DNA from: Labrenzia sp. VG12
GTDB lineage: Bacteria; Pseudomonadota; Alphaproteobacteria; Rhizobiales; Stappiaceae
NCBI RefSeq assembly: GCF_002237595.1
Contig: NZ_CP022529.1
Location: 5,913,549 to 5,977,548, forward strand
DNA: 64,000 nt
Direction: 5' to 3'
Shown here: positions 43,101 through 51,164 of the stretch, piece by piece
Layout of the letters: each line of letters starts with the position of its first letter
How positions within the stretch are numbered: position 1 is the stretch's first letter
Notes under the pieces: generated by a model
Told to the model about the DNA's origin: nothing
Databases searched by the model: none
The model's input: only the letters and a program-made list of their open reading frames with translations
Made by a program: the position numbers and the translations under genes

Positions 43101-46100
43101 CTCGTTATAGGGGTCACCTTCATCGCGGTCGGCATCATAGGCGACCGGTCCCTCGCGTCCGTCGGAGCGGGAGATCAGGAGATCGTTGCCGTCCCCGCCA
43201 TTGAGGAGGTCCTCGCCATGGCCGCCGTCGAGCACGTCATTGCCGTCGCCGCCATTGAGCTCGTCATTGCCATAGCCACCCTGCAGGACGTCATTGCCGC
43301 CATTGCCGTTGACGGTGTCATCGCCAAGGCCGGCATTGATGGCGTCGGCCTCGCCCGTGCCGTCGAGTGTCTCGTCGGCGTCGGTGCCTTCAGTATATGT
43401 GGCACCGGTGGTCAGTTCGCCGTCATGGTTGAAGCCGTAGGCCATGGCGAGGGCCTTGGCCTCGTCGGAGCCGTGATGCAGCTGCTGGAAGGCCGGCATC
43501 AGGTCGTCCTGGGCGAGGGCGGCGAGGGCAGCGTCTTCAAAGGCCGGATCGACTTCGCCAGCCAGCGCCGCCATGTCTTCGCCGGCAATCTGCTCGTCGA
43601 AGATCATGACATCGGAGATGGTGCCGTCGAACTGCTGGGACGCGGTGTGACCGTCGCTGGAGCGCCAGGCTCCCGAAGCGCCGACAAGGAAGGCGCGCTC
43701 GTTCATCTCCAGGCCTTGCTTGAATTCGGGCTCGGCGGCCAAGAGCTGGCCATTGACATAGACCATCAGACCGTCGTCGCCGAAGGTCACTGCGAGATGA
43801 TAGTCGGTGTCTTGAGAGATCTTGAGATCGCTGACCTTCAGATATTCGGTGCTGTCGTCGGACTGTTGCCGGATATAGAGGTAGCCATCCTTGAGCCAGA
43901 CGGTCAGATGACCGCCATCGTCATAGCCGGATCCGTCCTTTGAGAAGAGCGCCTGCTGCCCCCAGACATGATCAGCATTGAAGGTGAGCGCTATGGTGCC
44001 GTTGGTCAGGTCAAGCGCATCGGGATTACCGGCATCAAGATAGTCCCCACGTTCTCCGGAGAACTCGTTGTCGCCGGCAATGGCAAAGACAGGTGTCATG
44101 CCATCGGGCAGGGGCAGGTCGTCGACATCGGGAAGATCGGCCGGCGGCGCGACGTCTCCCCGGTCTTCACCCATCTCGATCGGCTTGAGGGCTTCTTCGA
44201 GATCCGCAATCGACCTGACGATGCCATAGGCGGGCTTGGCCGATGTGGAGATGTCGTTCTGGGTGACGAGATCGCCATAGACCGTGATGGTTCCCAGGTC
44301 ATCATTGTTGTGGGCACCGCCCCCTGATCCCTGGTCGGAATAAAGGGAGATCACGGTGTGATCGACTACACCATCGCCGTTCGAATCCCCATAGGTGATG
44401 GAGCGGATCTTTGTGGTGTGCCCCTCGATGACGATACGGTCGCCTTCGTCCCGGTTGAAGTCTGTGATGACATCATTGCCGATCATGTCGACCCAGTGGT
44501 CGTGGATGTTGGCGTTCTCGCCAGCCACCCCGTGCCAGCGGATGGAGCCGTCATCGTTGGTATGTTCCTCGATGAAGCGTTCCTTGGCATTGATGAGCGT
44601 CTGGAAGTAGAAGACGTCGCCGCCCGAACCGCCGGTCAGGACATCGTCTGCCGGGATCGGCTGATCGGGATAGAGCTTGCCGTTGGTCAGCTCGTTATCC
44701 GGATCGCCTTCGTCGCGGTCCGGGTCATAGGCGACCGGTCCCTCGCGTCCGTCCGAGCGGGAGATCAGCAGATCGTTGCCGGCCCCGCCATCGAGGAGGT
44801 CCTCGCCATGGCCACCGTCAAGCACGTCATTGCCGTCGCCACCATTGAGCTCGTCATTGCCATAGCCGCCCTGGAGGACGTCATTGCCGCCATTGCCGTT
44901 GACGATGTCGTCGCCGAGCCCGGCATTGATGGCGTCGGCCTCGTCCGTGCCGTCGATGGTCTCGTCGGCATCGGTGCCTTCAGTATATGTGGCGCCGGTG
45001 GTCAGCTCGCCGTCATGGTTGAAGCCATAGGCCATGGCGAGGGCCTTGGCCTCGTCGGAGCCATGATGCAGCTGCTGGAAGGCCGGCATCAGGTCGTCCT
45101 GGGCCAGCGCCTCAAGAGCAGAGGTCTGGAAAGCCGGATCGACTTCGCCGGCCAGCGCCGCCATGTCTTCGCCGGCAATCTGCTCGTCGAAGACCATGAC
45201 ATTGGAGATGGTGCCATCGAACTGCTGGGACGCGGTGTGGGCATCGTCGGAGCGCCAGGCGCCGGAGGCCCCGACCACCAGAGACCGCTCGTTCATGTCC
45301 AGGCCCTGCTTGAACTCGGGCTCTGCCGCCACGAGTTCCCCGTTCAGGTACACCAGCAGGCCATCTTCGCCGAAGGTGACGGCAAGGTGGTAGTCGGTGT
45401 TGGCCTCAAGGTTCAGGTCCTTGATCTTCAGATACTCGGTTTTGCTGTCAGACTGCTGACGAACGAGAATGGTGCCGTTGTAGACCCAGGCAGTCAGATG
45501 ACCGCCGTTGTCATAGCCACTGCCATCCTTGGAGAACAGCGCCCGGCTGCCTTCCACGGTATCGGCATTGAAGGTGAGGGCGATGGTACCATCGGCAAGA
45601 TCCAGGCTGTCCGGATTGCCTGCCTCCAGGTAGTCCCCGCGTTCACCAGAGAACTCGTTGTCGCCGGCAATGGCAAAGACAGGTGTCATGCCATCGGGCA
45701 GGGGCAGGTCGTCGACATCGGGCAGATCGGCCGGTGGAGCGACGTCACCGCGGTCTTCACCCATCTCGATCGGCTTGAGGGCTTCCTCGAGGTCGGCGAT
45801 GGAGCGTACAATGCCATAGGCTGGCTTGGCCGATGTGGAGATGTCGTTCTGTGTGACGAGATCGCCATAGACCGTGATGGTGCCGAGATCGTCGTTGTTG
45901 TGGGCACCGCCGCCGGAGCCCTGGTCGGAATAAAGGGAGATCACGGTGTGATCGACCACGCCGTCGCCGTTCGAGTCCCCATAGGTGATGGAGCGGATCT
46001 TGGTGGTGTGGCCCTCGATGACGATACGGTCGCCTTCGTCCCGGTTGAAGTCGGTGATGACATCATTGCCGATCATGTCGACCCAGTGGTCGTGGATGTT

Positions 46101-48896
46101 GGCGTTCTCACCCGCCACCCCGTGCCAGCGGATGGAGCCGTCGTCCTGGGTGTGCTCCTCGATGAAGCGTTCCTTGGCATTGATCAGCGTCTGGAAGTAG
46201 AAGACATCGCCGCCCGAACCACCGGTCAGGACATCGTCCGCCGGGATCGGCTGATCGGGATAGAGCTTGCCGTTGGTAAGCTCGTTATAGGGGTCACCTT
46301 CATCGCGGTCGGCATCATAGGCGACCGGTCCCTCGCGTCCGTCGGAGCGGGAGATCAGGAGATCGTTGCCGTCCCCGCCATTGAGGAGGTCCTCGCCATG
46401 GCCGCCGTCGAGCACGTCATTGCCGTCGCCGCCATTGAGCTCGTCATTGCCATAGCCACCCTGCAGGACGTCATTGCCGCCATTGCCGTTGACGATGTCA
46501 TCGCCAAGGCCGGCATTGATGGCGTCAGCCCCTTCGGTTCCCTCGATGGTCTCGCCGGCATCGGTGCCTTCCTGATAGGCCGCACCGGTGGTCAGTTCAC
46601 CGTCATGGTTGAAGCCGAAGGCCATTGCGAGGGCCTTGGCCTCGTCGGAGCCGTGATGCAGCTGCTGGAAGGCCGGCATCAGATCGTCCTGGGCGAGGGC
46701 GGCGAGGGCAGCGTCTTCAAAGGCCGGATCGACTTCCCCGGCAAGGGCCGCCATATCTTCGCCTGCAATCTGCTCGTCGAAGACCATGACATTGGAGATG
46801 GTACCGTCGAACTGCTGGGACGCAGTATGGGCGTCATCGCTTCGCCAGGCGCCGGACGCGCCGACCACCAGGGAGCGCTCGTTCATGTCGAGGCCCTGCT
46901 TGAACTCGGGCTCGGCCGCAACAAGCACACCGTTCAGGTACACCATTAGGCCATCGTCGCCGAAGGAAACGGCAAGGTGGTAGGTGGTGTTCTCCGTCAG
47001 GGAGAGATCCTGTACCTTGAGATATTCGGTCTTGCTATCCGACTGCTGACGAACGAGCAGGCGTCCGTTCTGAACCCAGACGGTTAGGTGTCCGCCATCG
47101 TCATAGCCGGAGCCGTCCTTCGAGAACAGCGCGCGTGTTCCTTCCACGGTATCGGCATTGAAAGTGAGGGCGATGGTACCATCGGCCAGATCCAGGCTGT
47201 CCGGATTGCCCGCCTCCAGGTAGTCCCCGCGTTCTCCGGAGAACTCATTGTCGCCTGCGATTGCAAAGACCGGCGTCATGCCAGCGGGCAGGGGCAGGTC
47301 ATCGACAGCGGGCAGATCGGCTGGTGGCGCGACGTCTCCCCGGTCTTCACCCATCTCGATGGGTTGCAATGCCTCTTCGAGATCCGCGATGGAGCGCACG
47401 ATGCCATAGGCTGGCTTGGCCGATGTGGAGATGTCGTTCTGGGTGACAAGATCGCCATAGACCGTGATGGTGCCGAGATCGTCGTTGTTGTGGGCACCGC
47501 CTCCGGAGCCCTGGTCGGAATAAAGGGCAATTACCGTGTGATCGACCACGCCGTCGCCATTGCTGTCGCCATAGGTGATTGAGCGGATCTTGGTGGTGTG
47601 GCCTTCGATGACGATACGGTCGCCTTCGTCCCGGTTGAAGTCTGTGATGACATCATTGCCGATCATGTCGACCCAGTGGTCGTGGATGTTGGCGTTCTCG
47701 CCAGCCACCCCGTGCCAGCGGATGGAGCCGTCATCGTTGGTATGTTCCTCGATGAAGCGTTCCTTGGCATTGATGAGCGTCTGGAAGTAGAAGACGTCGC
47801 CGCCCGAACCGCCGGTCAGGACATCGTCTGCCGGGATCGGCTGATCGGGATAGAGCTTGCCGTTGGTCAGCTCGTTATCCGGATCGCCTTCGTCGCGGTC
47901 CGGGTCATAGGCGACCGGTCCCTCGCGTCCGTCGGAGCGGGAGATCAGCAGATCGTTGCCGGCCCCGCCATTGAGGAGGTCCTCGCCATGGCCACCGTCA
48001 AGCACGTCATTGCCGTCGCCACCATTGAGCTCGTCATTGCCATAGCCGCCTTGGAGGACGTCGTTGCCGCCATTGCCGTTGACGGTGTCATCGCCAAGGC
48101 CGGCATTGATGGCGTCGGCCCCGTCCGTGCCGTCGAGTGTCTCGTCGGCGTCGGTGCCTTCAGTATATGTGGCACCGGTGGTCAGTTCGCCGTCATGGTT
48201 GAAGCCGTAGGCCATGGCCAGGGCCTTTGCCTCGTCGGAGCCGTGATGCAGCTGCTGGAAGGCCGGCATCAGGTCGTCCTGGGCGAGGGCCTCCAGGGCA
48301 GCCGTTGCAAAGGCCGGATCGACTTCGCCGGCCAACGCCGCCATGTCTTCGCCGGCAATCTGCTCGTCGAAGACCATGACATCGGAGATGGTGCCGTCGA
48401 ACTGTTGATGCGCCGTGTGACCGTCGCTGGAGCGCCAGGCTCCCGAAGCGCCCACCAGGAAGGCGCGCTCGTTCATGTCGATACCCTGCTTGAATTCGGG
48501 CTCGGCTGCCAAGAGTTGACCGTTGACATAGACCATCAGGCCGTTTTCGCCGAAAGTGACGGCGAGGTGATAGTCGGTATTGGCGGTCAGATAGAGGTCG
48601 GGAACCTTTAGGTACTCGGTGCTGTCGTCTGACTGCTGACGAACGAGAAGGCGACCGTTCTGAACCCAGACGGTCAGGTGACCGCCATCGTCGTAACCTG
48701 AGCCGTCCTTGGAAAACAGCGCACGCGTTCCATCAACAGTGTCTGCATTGAAGGTGAGCGCCACGGTGCCGTTGGTCAGGTCAAGCGCATCTGGATTGCC
48801 CGCGTCGAGATAATCGCCTTTCTCGCCGGAAAACTCAGTATCGCCTTCAATGGAAAAGACAGGAGAAAGGGTGCTGGACGCAGCAGTCGATTGCAT
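37188..48896 (-). CDS. Giant modular LamG-RTX protein (about 3,900 residues), putative secreted adhesin or matrix protein
   Basis: This 3,902-residue protein starts at the ATG at 48896 with GGGAGG upstream; an in-frame TTG at 48914 is less likely. Seven tandem 530-residue modules each contain: a LamG/concanavalin-like domain (NADT, ALFSKDGSGYDDGGHLTVW, YHLAVTFG); a helical linker (LMPAFQQLHHGSDEAKALAM); about six RTX calcium-binding nonapeptides (GGNDVLQGG, GGDGNDVLDGG); and a serralysin-like C-terminal fold (DVFYFQTLINAKERF, GNDVITDFNRDEGDRIVI). An eighth, divergent LamG domain ends the protein in VRDELFA. There is no N-terminal signal peptide, and RTX repeats imply type I secretion with calcium-driven folding outside. 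No type I exporter genes are in the window. LamG repeats suggest glycan binding. Confidence 0.9.
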   Translation of the reverse strand: MQSTAASSTLSPVFSIEGDTEFSGEKGDYLDAGNPDALDLTNGTVALTFNADTVDGTRALFSKDGSGYDDGGHLTVWVQNGRLLVRQQSDDSTEYLKVPDLYLTANTDYHLAVTFGENGLMVYVNGQLLAAEPEFKQGIDMNERAFLVGASGAWRSSDGHTAHQQFDGTISDVMVFDEQIAGEDMAALAGEVDPAFATAALEALAQDDLMPAFQQLHHGSDEAKALAMAYGFNHDGELTTGATYTEGTDADETLDGTDGADAINAGLGDDTVNGNGGNDVLQGGYGNDELNGGDGNDVLDGGHGEDLLNGGAGNDLLISRSDGREGPVAYDPDRDEGDPDNELTNGKLYPDQPIPADDVLTGGSGGDVFYFQTLINAKERFIEEHTNDDGSIRWHGVAGENANIHDHWVDMIGNDVITDFNRDEGDRIVIEGHTTKIRSITYGDSNGDGVVDHTVIALYSDQGSGGGAHNNDDLGTITVYGDLVTQNDISTSAKPAYGIVRSIADLEEALQPIEMGEDRGDVAPPADLPAVDDLPLPAGMTPVFAIAGDNEFSGERGDYLEAGNPDSLDLADGTIALTFNADTVEGTRALFSKDGSGYDDGGHLTVWVQNGRLLVRQQSDSKTEYLKVQDLSLTENTTYHLAVSFGDDGLMVYLNGVLVAAEPEFKQGLDMNERSLVVGASGAWRSDDAHTASQQFDGTISNVMVFDEQIAGEDMAALAGEVDPAFEDAALAALAQDDLMPAFQQLHHGSDEAKALAMAFGFNHDGELTTGAAYQEGTDAGETIEGTEGADAINAGLGDDIVNGNGGNDVLQGGYGNDELNGGDGNDVLDGGHGEDLLNGGDGNDLLISRSDGREGPVAYDADRDEGDPYNELTNGKLYPDQPIPADDVLTGGSGGDVFYFQTLINAKERFIEEHTQDDGSIRWHGVAGENANIHDHWVDMIGNDVITDFNRDEGDRIVIEGHTTKIRSITYGDSNGDGVVDHTVISLYSDQGSGGGAHNNDDLGTITVYGDLVTQNDISTSAKPAYGIVRSIADLEEALKPIEMGEDRGDVAPPADLPDVDDLPLPDGMTPVFAIAGDNEFSGERGDYLEAGNPDSLDLADGTIALTFNADTVEGSRALFSKDGSGYDNGGHLTAWVYNGTILVRQQSDSKTEYLKIKDLNLEANTDYHLAVTFGEDGLLVYLNGELVAAEPEFKQGLDMNERSLVVGASGAWRSDDAHTASQQFDGTISNVMVFDEQIAGEDMAALAGEVDPAFQTSALEALAQDDLMPAFQQLHHGSDEAKALAMAYGFNHDGELTTGATYTEGTDADETIDGTDEADAINAGLGDDIVNGNGGNDVLQGGYGNDELNGGDGNDVLDGGHGEDLLDGGAGNDLLISRSDGREGPVAYDPDRDEGDPDNELTNGKLYPDQPIPADDVLTGGSGGDVFYFQTLINAKERFIEEHTNDDGSIRWHGVAGENANIHDHWVDMIGNDVITDFNRDEGDRIVIEGHTTKIRSITYGDSNGDGVVDHTVISLYSDQGSGGGAHNNDDLGTITVYGDLVTQNDISTSAKPAYGIVRSIADLEEALKPIEMGEDRGDVAPPADLPDVDDLPLPDGMTPVFAIAGDNEFSGERGDYLDAGNPDALDLTNGTIALTFNADHVWGQQALFSKDGSGYDDGGHLTVWLKDGYLYIRQQSDDSTEYLKVSDLKISQDTDYHLAVTFGDDGLMVYVNGQLLAAEPEFKQGLEMNERAFLVGASGAWRSSDGHTASQQFDGTISDVMIFDEQIAGEDMAALAGEVDPAFEDAALAALAQDDLMPAFQQLHHGSDEAKALAMAYGFNHDGELTTGATYTEGTDADETLDGTGEADAINAGLGDDTVNGNGGNDVLQGGYGNDELNGGDGNDVLDGGHGEDLLNGGDGNDLLISRSDGREGPVAYDADRDEGDPYNELTNGKLYPDQPIPADDVLTGGSGGDVFYFQTLINAKERFIEEHTQDDGSIRWHGVAGENANIHDHWVDMIGNDVITDFNRDEGDRIVIEGHTTKIRSITYGDSNGDGVVDHTVIALYSDQGSGGGAHNNDDLGTITVYGDLVTQNDISTSAKPAYGIVRSIADLEEALQPIEMGEDRGDIAPPADLPDVDDLPLPDGMTPVFAIAGDNEFSGERGDYLDAGNPDALDLTNGTIALTFNADHVWGQQALFSKDGSGYDDGGHLTVWLKDGYLYIRQQSDDSTEYLKVSDLKISQDTDYHLAVTFGDDGLMVYVNGQLLAAEPEFKQGLEMNERAFLVGASGAWRSSDGHTAHQQFDGTISDVMVFDEQIAGEDMAALAGEVDPAFATAALEALAQDALMPAFQQLHHGSDEAKALAMAYGFNHDGELTTGVTYTEGTDAGETIDGTDEADAINAGLGDDIVNGNGGNDVLQGGYGNDELNGGDGNDVLDGGHGEDILNGGAGNDLLISQSDGREGPVAYDADRDEGDPYNELTNGKLYPDQPIPADDVLTGGSGGDIFYFQTLINAKERFIEEHTNDDGSIRWHGVAGENANIHDHWVDMIGNDVITDFNRDEGDRIVIEGHTTKIRSITYGDSNGDGVVDHTVIALYSDQGSGGGAHNNDDLGTITVYGDLVTQNDISTSAKPAYGIVRSIADLEEALQPIEMGEARTEEPALPDGPGIDDLPLPDGMTPVFAIAGDNEFSGDWGDYLQAGNPDALDLTDGTIALTFNADKVTGSQALFSKDGSGYEDGGHITAYLCNNKLYIRQQSDDKSEYLKVQNVEIAANTTYHLAVTFGEDGLMVYLNGALVAAEPEFKQGLDMNERALVVGASGAWRKTDTQTAGQQFDGTISDVMVFDEQIAGEDMAALAGEVDPAFATAALEALAQDDLMPAFQQLHHGSDEAKALAMAFGFNHDGELTTGATYTEGTDADETLDGTDGADAINAGLGDDIVNGNGGNDVLQGGYGNDELNGGDGNDVLDGGHGEDILNGGAGNDLLISRSDGREGPVAYDPDRDEGDPDNELTNGKLYPDQPIPADDVLTGGSGGDVFYFQTLINAKERFIEEHTQDDGSIRWHGVAGENANIHDHWVDMIGNDVITDFNRDEGDRIVIEGHTTKIRSITYGDSNGDGVVDHTVISLYSDQGSGGGAHNNDDLGTITVYGDLVTQNDISTSAKPAYGIVRSIADLEEALKPIEMGEDRGDVAPPANLPDVDDLPLPDGMTPVFAIAGDNEFSGERGDYLEAGNPDSLDLADGTIALTFNADTVEGSRALFSKDGSGYDNGGHLTAWVYNGTILVRQQSDSKTEYLKIKDLNLEANTDYHLAVTFGEDGLMVYLNGELVAAEPEFKQGLDMNERSLVVGASGAWRSDDAHTASQQFDGTISNVMVFDEQIAGEDMAALAGEVDPAFQTSALEALAQDDLMPAFQQLHHGSDEAKALAMAYGFNHDGELTTGATYTEGTDADETFDGTDEADAINAGLGDDIVNGNGGNDVLQGGYGNDELNGGDGNDVLDGGHGEDLLNGGDGNDLLISRSDGREGPVAYDPDRDEGDPDNELTNGKLYPDQPIPADDVLTGGSGGDVFYFQTLINAKERFIEEHTQDDGSIRWHGVAGENANIHDHWVDMIGNDVITDFNREEGDRIVIEGHTTKIRSITYGDSNGDGVVDHTVIALYSDQGSGGGAHNNDDLGTITVYGDLVTQNDISTSAKPAYGIVRSIADLEEALRPIEMGEDRGDIAPPEDIPSVSDLNLPAGVTPVFAIAGAIELDGTRQSELAIQHSDALEIAEGTIAFSFNADTITGYDALFSKDASGNGTGGHLTAWVTEWGEVKVRFQTETSEIWLKARDVVEAGTEHDFAFTFGDDGIFLFMDGIEVASDEEFRSDWLGNEEFLMIGANGWGSPSGEIGWTGNHFDGDIFNFTVLDEQLGAVEVRDELFA
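37732..48861 (-). repeat. Seven tandem 1,590-bp coding repeats
   Basis: Equivalent points, for example the start of the PVFAIAG segment, fall at 48861, 47271, 45681, 44091, 42501, 40911, 39321 and 37731. The period is exactly 1,590 bases each time, with no net insertion or deletion. Parts of different modules are nearly identical in DNA. The LamG halves of modules 3 and 7 are four periods apart and match almost base for base, as do those of modules 4 and 5. This suggests recent gene conversion or recombination. Such an array is prone to assembly collapse, so copy number may be underestimated. Confidence 0.95.
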
Positions 48897-49489
48897 GATT
48901 TTGACCTCCCACAAGGTAAAAGAATCCCCTACGCCGGCTTGCCCACGGCGTTAAAAAGTATGGTGCCCAAGTGATTAATTTCAGTGGTGTGTTGTTATGG
49001 GATTAATGTATTCGCCTCAATTTGGCGAAAAAATTGATCAAATAAGGCGAAAAAATTGCAATAATTAGATAATAATTTGTTGGAAGTATTTTAAGTAAAT
49101 TTTTAACAAATTGAATTTTGTTAAGCGTATGATTTTTAAGGCGTAATCGATTTGCTGGTGTGAAGCTGGATAATACTTAGAGAATATTTTTGATTTCTGG
49201 CAGAAGACTGAAAACAGGTGGTGCTGTTCCACTGCCTGAAAACTTTTTGAAGGTTTTTTTCACTCGGGAAGGCGCCGGATCAACTGCGGGCGGTTGAGTG
49301 CCGGTTGTGGTCTTCGGGGGGCATGAAATCCGTGTTCGAACGCGGCTTCCGAGCTCTGTCAGGACTGACAATGGTCTTTACGGCGATGAAGCGGCAAGCA
49401 GCGGTGCTCGATTGCTCTCGATTCGACCGGCTCAAGCTGCGTTGTCTGTTAAGAAATATGAGCGGTTAACCCAGAGCAAAGATCCGAAG
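48897..49489. other. AT-rich upstream region of the giant gene
   Basis: About 600 bases with no supported gene, markedly AT-rich from about 48950 to 49200. It contains the candidate operator cluster at 49011-49058 and must hold the promoter for the giant gene (read leftward). The right part (49200-49490) has ordinary composition and shows nothing. Confidence 0.55.
49011..49058 (-). promoter_or_regulatory. Candidate operator cluster upstream of the giant gene
   Basis: TTCGCC at 49011-49016 and GGCGAA at 49024-49029 form an inverted repeat with a seven-base spacer. A 13-base direct repeat GGCGAAAAAATTG occurs at 49024-49036 and again at 49046-49058, 22 bases apart (two helical turns). This resembles tandem binding sites for one regulator, about 120-160 bases before the start codon. 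The protein that binds is unknown. Confidence 0.45.
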
Positions 49490-49492
49490 GAA

Positions 49493-49515
49493 AACCCGGC
49501 CATCTCGGCCGGGTT
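49493..49515 (-). terminator. Intrinsic terminator of the MocA-family gene
   Basis: On the minus strand AACCCGGCC, a five-base loop and GGCCGGGTT are followed by TTCC, giving TTTT at the stem exit. It lies about 20 bases after the stop of the 49534-50694 gene. Confidence 0.7.
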
Positions 49516-49533
49516 GAACTGCGGGCAGGCGGC

Positions 49534-50694
49534 TTAGCTCTCCAGCTTCACCCAGGCAGCGTTCCTTGCAGAAGATCGCACACAGGCGTCAATGAAGCGG
49601 ACGCCTGACAGGCCGTCGCCAATTCCGGGCACGAGCGTTTCCATGTTCTTGCCCTGGCTGTGCGCTCGGATCGCCTCAGCCGCGTCCTTATAGAGATTGG
49701 CAAACCCTTCCAGATAGCCTTCCGGATGGCCTGGCGGGATACGGGTTGCGGAGCCAATGCTGTCCAGCATGCCCGCTCCGCCGCGTGTCAGGATCTGTTT
49801 TGGTGCGCCGAACGGGGTGTAGTGCAGGTAGTTCGGGTCTTCCTGGTGCCATTCCAGGCCACCCTTGTCGCCATAGACACGGATCTTCAGATTGTTCTCG
49901 TTGCCCGGAGCTACCTGCGAACACCACAGCATGCCGCGAGCGCCGCTGGCATAACGCATCATCACGTGACCATTGTCATCAACCTGCCGGCCCGGCACGA
50001 AGGATTGCAGATCCGCGGCAAGGCTTTCCGGGGTTTCTCCGGTAATGAAGGCAGCCAGGTTGAAGGCATGCGTGCCGATATCGCCGGTGGAACCGCCGAG
50101 GCCTGTCCGGGCAGGGTCAGTCCGCCAGTCGGCCTGCTTGTTGTTCTGTTCCACGGTGAGCCAGTCCTGCGGGTATTCGACCTGAACGACCCGAAGCGTC
50201 CCGATATCGCCTTTGGCGACCATCTCACGGGCCTGACGGACCATCGGATAACCGGTGTAATTGTGTGTCAGGAAGAACAGCGCGTCTGAGCTTTCCGCCG
50301 CCTTGGCGAATTTCTTTGCGTCCGCGAGCGTCGAGGTCAGCGGCTTGTCGCATATGACGTGAATGCCGCGTTTCAGGAATTCCTTCGCCGCCGGATAATG
50401 CATGTGGTTCGGCGTTACGATCGCCACGGCCTCGATACCGTCCTTCAGCCGTGCTTCCCGTTTGGCCATGTCTGCGAAAGAACCATAGATCCGGTCTTCC
50501 TTGAGGCCGAGCGCGCGTCCGGACTCCAAGGCCTTTCCCGGGGTTGAGGAAAGCGCACCGGCCACAAGCTCATAATCACCGTCGATCCGCGAGGCGATGC
50601 GGTGGACAGCGCCGATAAAAGCGTCCTTGCCGCCACCGACCATGCCAAGCCGGATCGGGCGCGTCTGCGTGTTGTCTTTGCCTTCGATGGCCAT
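49534..50694 (-). CDS. Gfo/Idh/MocA family NAD(P)-dependent oxidoreductase
   Basis: This 386-residue cytoplasmic dehydrogenase acts on a sugar or cyclitol. It has a Rossmann fold near the N-terminus (IRLGMVGGGKDAFIG), the family motif with catalytic lysine in CDKPLT, and the C-terminal region with STGDIGTHAFNLA, whose His is the usual catalytic residue. The ATG at 50694 has CAGGAGG upstream and is preferred; the frame is open 14 codons further. A 14-base perfect palindrome typical of LacI operators lies at 50737-50750, so it is probably regulated with the sugar ABC operon. Substrate unknown. Confidence 0.88.
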   Translation of the reverse strand: MAIEGKDNTQTRPIRLGMVGGGKDAFIGAVHRIASRIDGDYELVAGALSSTPGKALESGRALGLKEDRIYGSFADMAKREARLKDGIEAVAIVTPNHMHYPAAKEFLKRGIHVICDKPLTSTLADAKKFAKAAESSDALFFLTHNYTGYPMVRQAREMVAKGDIGTLRVVQVEYPQDWLTVEQNNKQADWRTDPARTGLGGSTGDIGTHAFNLAAFITGETPESLAADLQSFVPGRQVDDNGHVMMRYASGARGMLWCSQVAPGNENNLKIRVYGDKGGLEWHQEDPNYLHYTPFGAPKQILTRGGAGMLDSIGSATRIPPGHPEGYLEGFANLYKDAAEAIRAHSQGKNMETLVPGIGDGLSGVRFIDACVRSSARNAAWVKLES

Positions 50695-50736
50695 GGTGTT
50701 CCTCCTGAAGCTTTGATGATGCGTCGTTCTACGCAC

Positions 50737-50750
50737 TGTAATCGATTACA
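50737..50750. promoter_or_regulatory. LacI-family operator before the MocA-family gene
   Basis: TGTAATCGATTACA is a perfect 14-base palindrome with a central CG, the form expected for LacI/GalR repressors. It lies 43 bases upstream of the oxidoreductase start. Its TGTAA/TTACA half-sites resemble those of the sites at 55971-56029 next to the LacI gene. Confidence 0.65.
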
Positions 50751-50940
50751 TAAAGAGTTTACATACCCAATTGCGTCCTCCTGAGGAAGCGCTTTGGTGC
50801 TTTGTCGGAGGATGGGCCACTTGTTCCGGAGACTGCGGCCGGTCCGTCGAGACGGACCTGTCAGTCCTCCTCAGTGTCTGGTCCGAAAGTGCTCTAGGAC
50901 GCAGTTTCATCGTTCCTGGCACGAACCCGCCCCCTCTCGG

Positions 50941-51046
50941 TTGTCATCCCCGCGAAAGCGGGGTCCCAGTAAACTCATGAATCGGCTCTATAAATTTGGA
51001 TCTTACCTCACGGTGTCCTGGTTTCCCGCTTTCGCGGGAATGACAA
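50941..51046. repeat. Palindromic intergenic repeat element (copy 2)
   Basis: About 106 bases form an inverted repeat: TTGTCATCCCCGCGAAAGCG on the left and CGCTTTCGCGGGAATGACAA on the right. Each arm has its own GCGAAAGC-type hairpin. It is related to the element at 4479-4606 (shared TTGTCATCCC and GGGTCCCAGTA-like parts). It is the main content of the 470-base gap 50695-51164, which otherwise holds only the LacI operator and no gene. Confidence 0.75.
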
Positions 51047-51164
51047 ATGTGAGTGAAGCATTCGCCCCGGCCATCTCTTTCGGGTCAGGCTCTCGGGATG
51101 AGGCAGAAAAGTGTGGTTGCTTCCATGCAATAGTCGCTTGCGGCGTCTCAAACTGGTCTCAGCT

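Noticed and set aside
37440..48611. Very long open frames (up to more than 860 codons) on the plus strand opposite the giant gene
   Set aside because: They mirror the repeat period, have no ribosome-binding sites or family features, and arise from the codon composition of the minus-strand repeats.
37732..48861. Regular repeats that might suggest a CRISPR or satellite array
   Set aside because: The 1,590-base units are coding, in frame and encode LamG-RTX modules.
31695..48991. A 14-base identity (ATTTCAGTGGTGTG) upstream of the TPR/barrel gene and of the giant gene
   Set aside because: Several 14-base matches are expected by chance in a window of this size, and orientation relative to the two genes differs.
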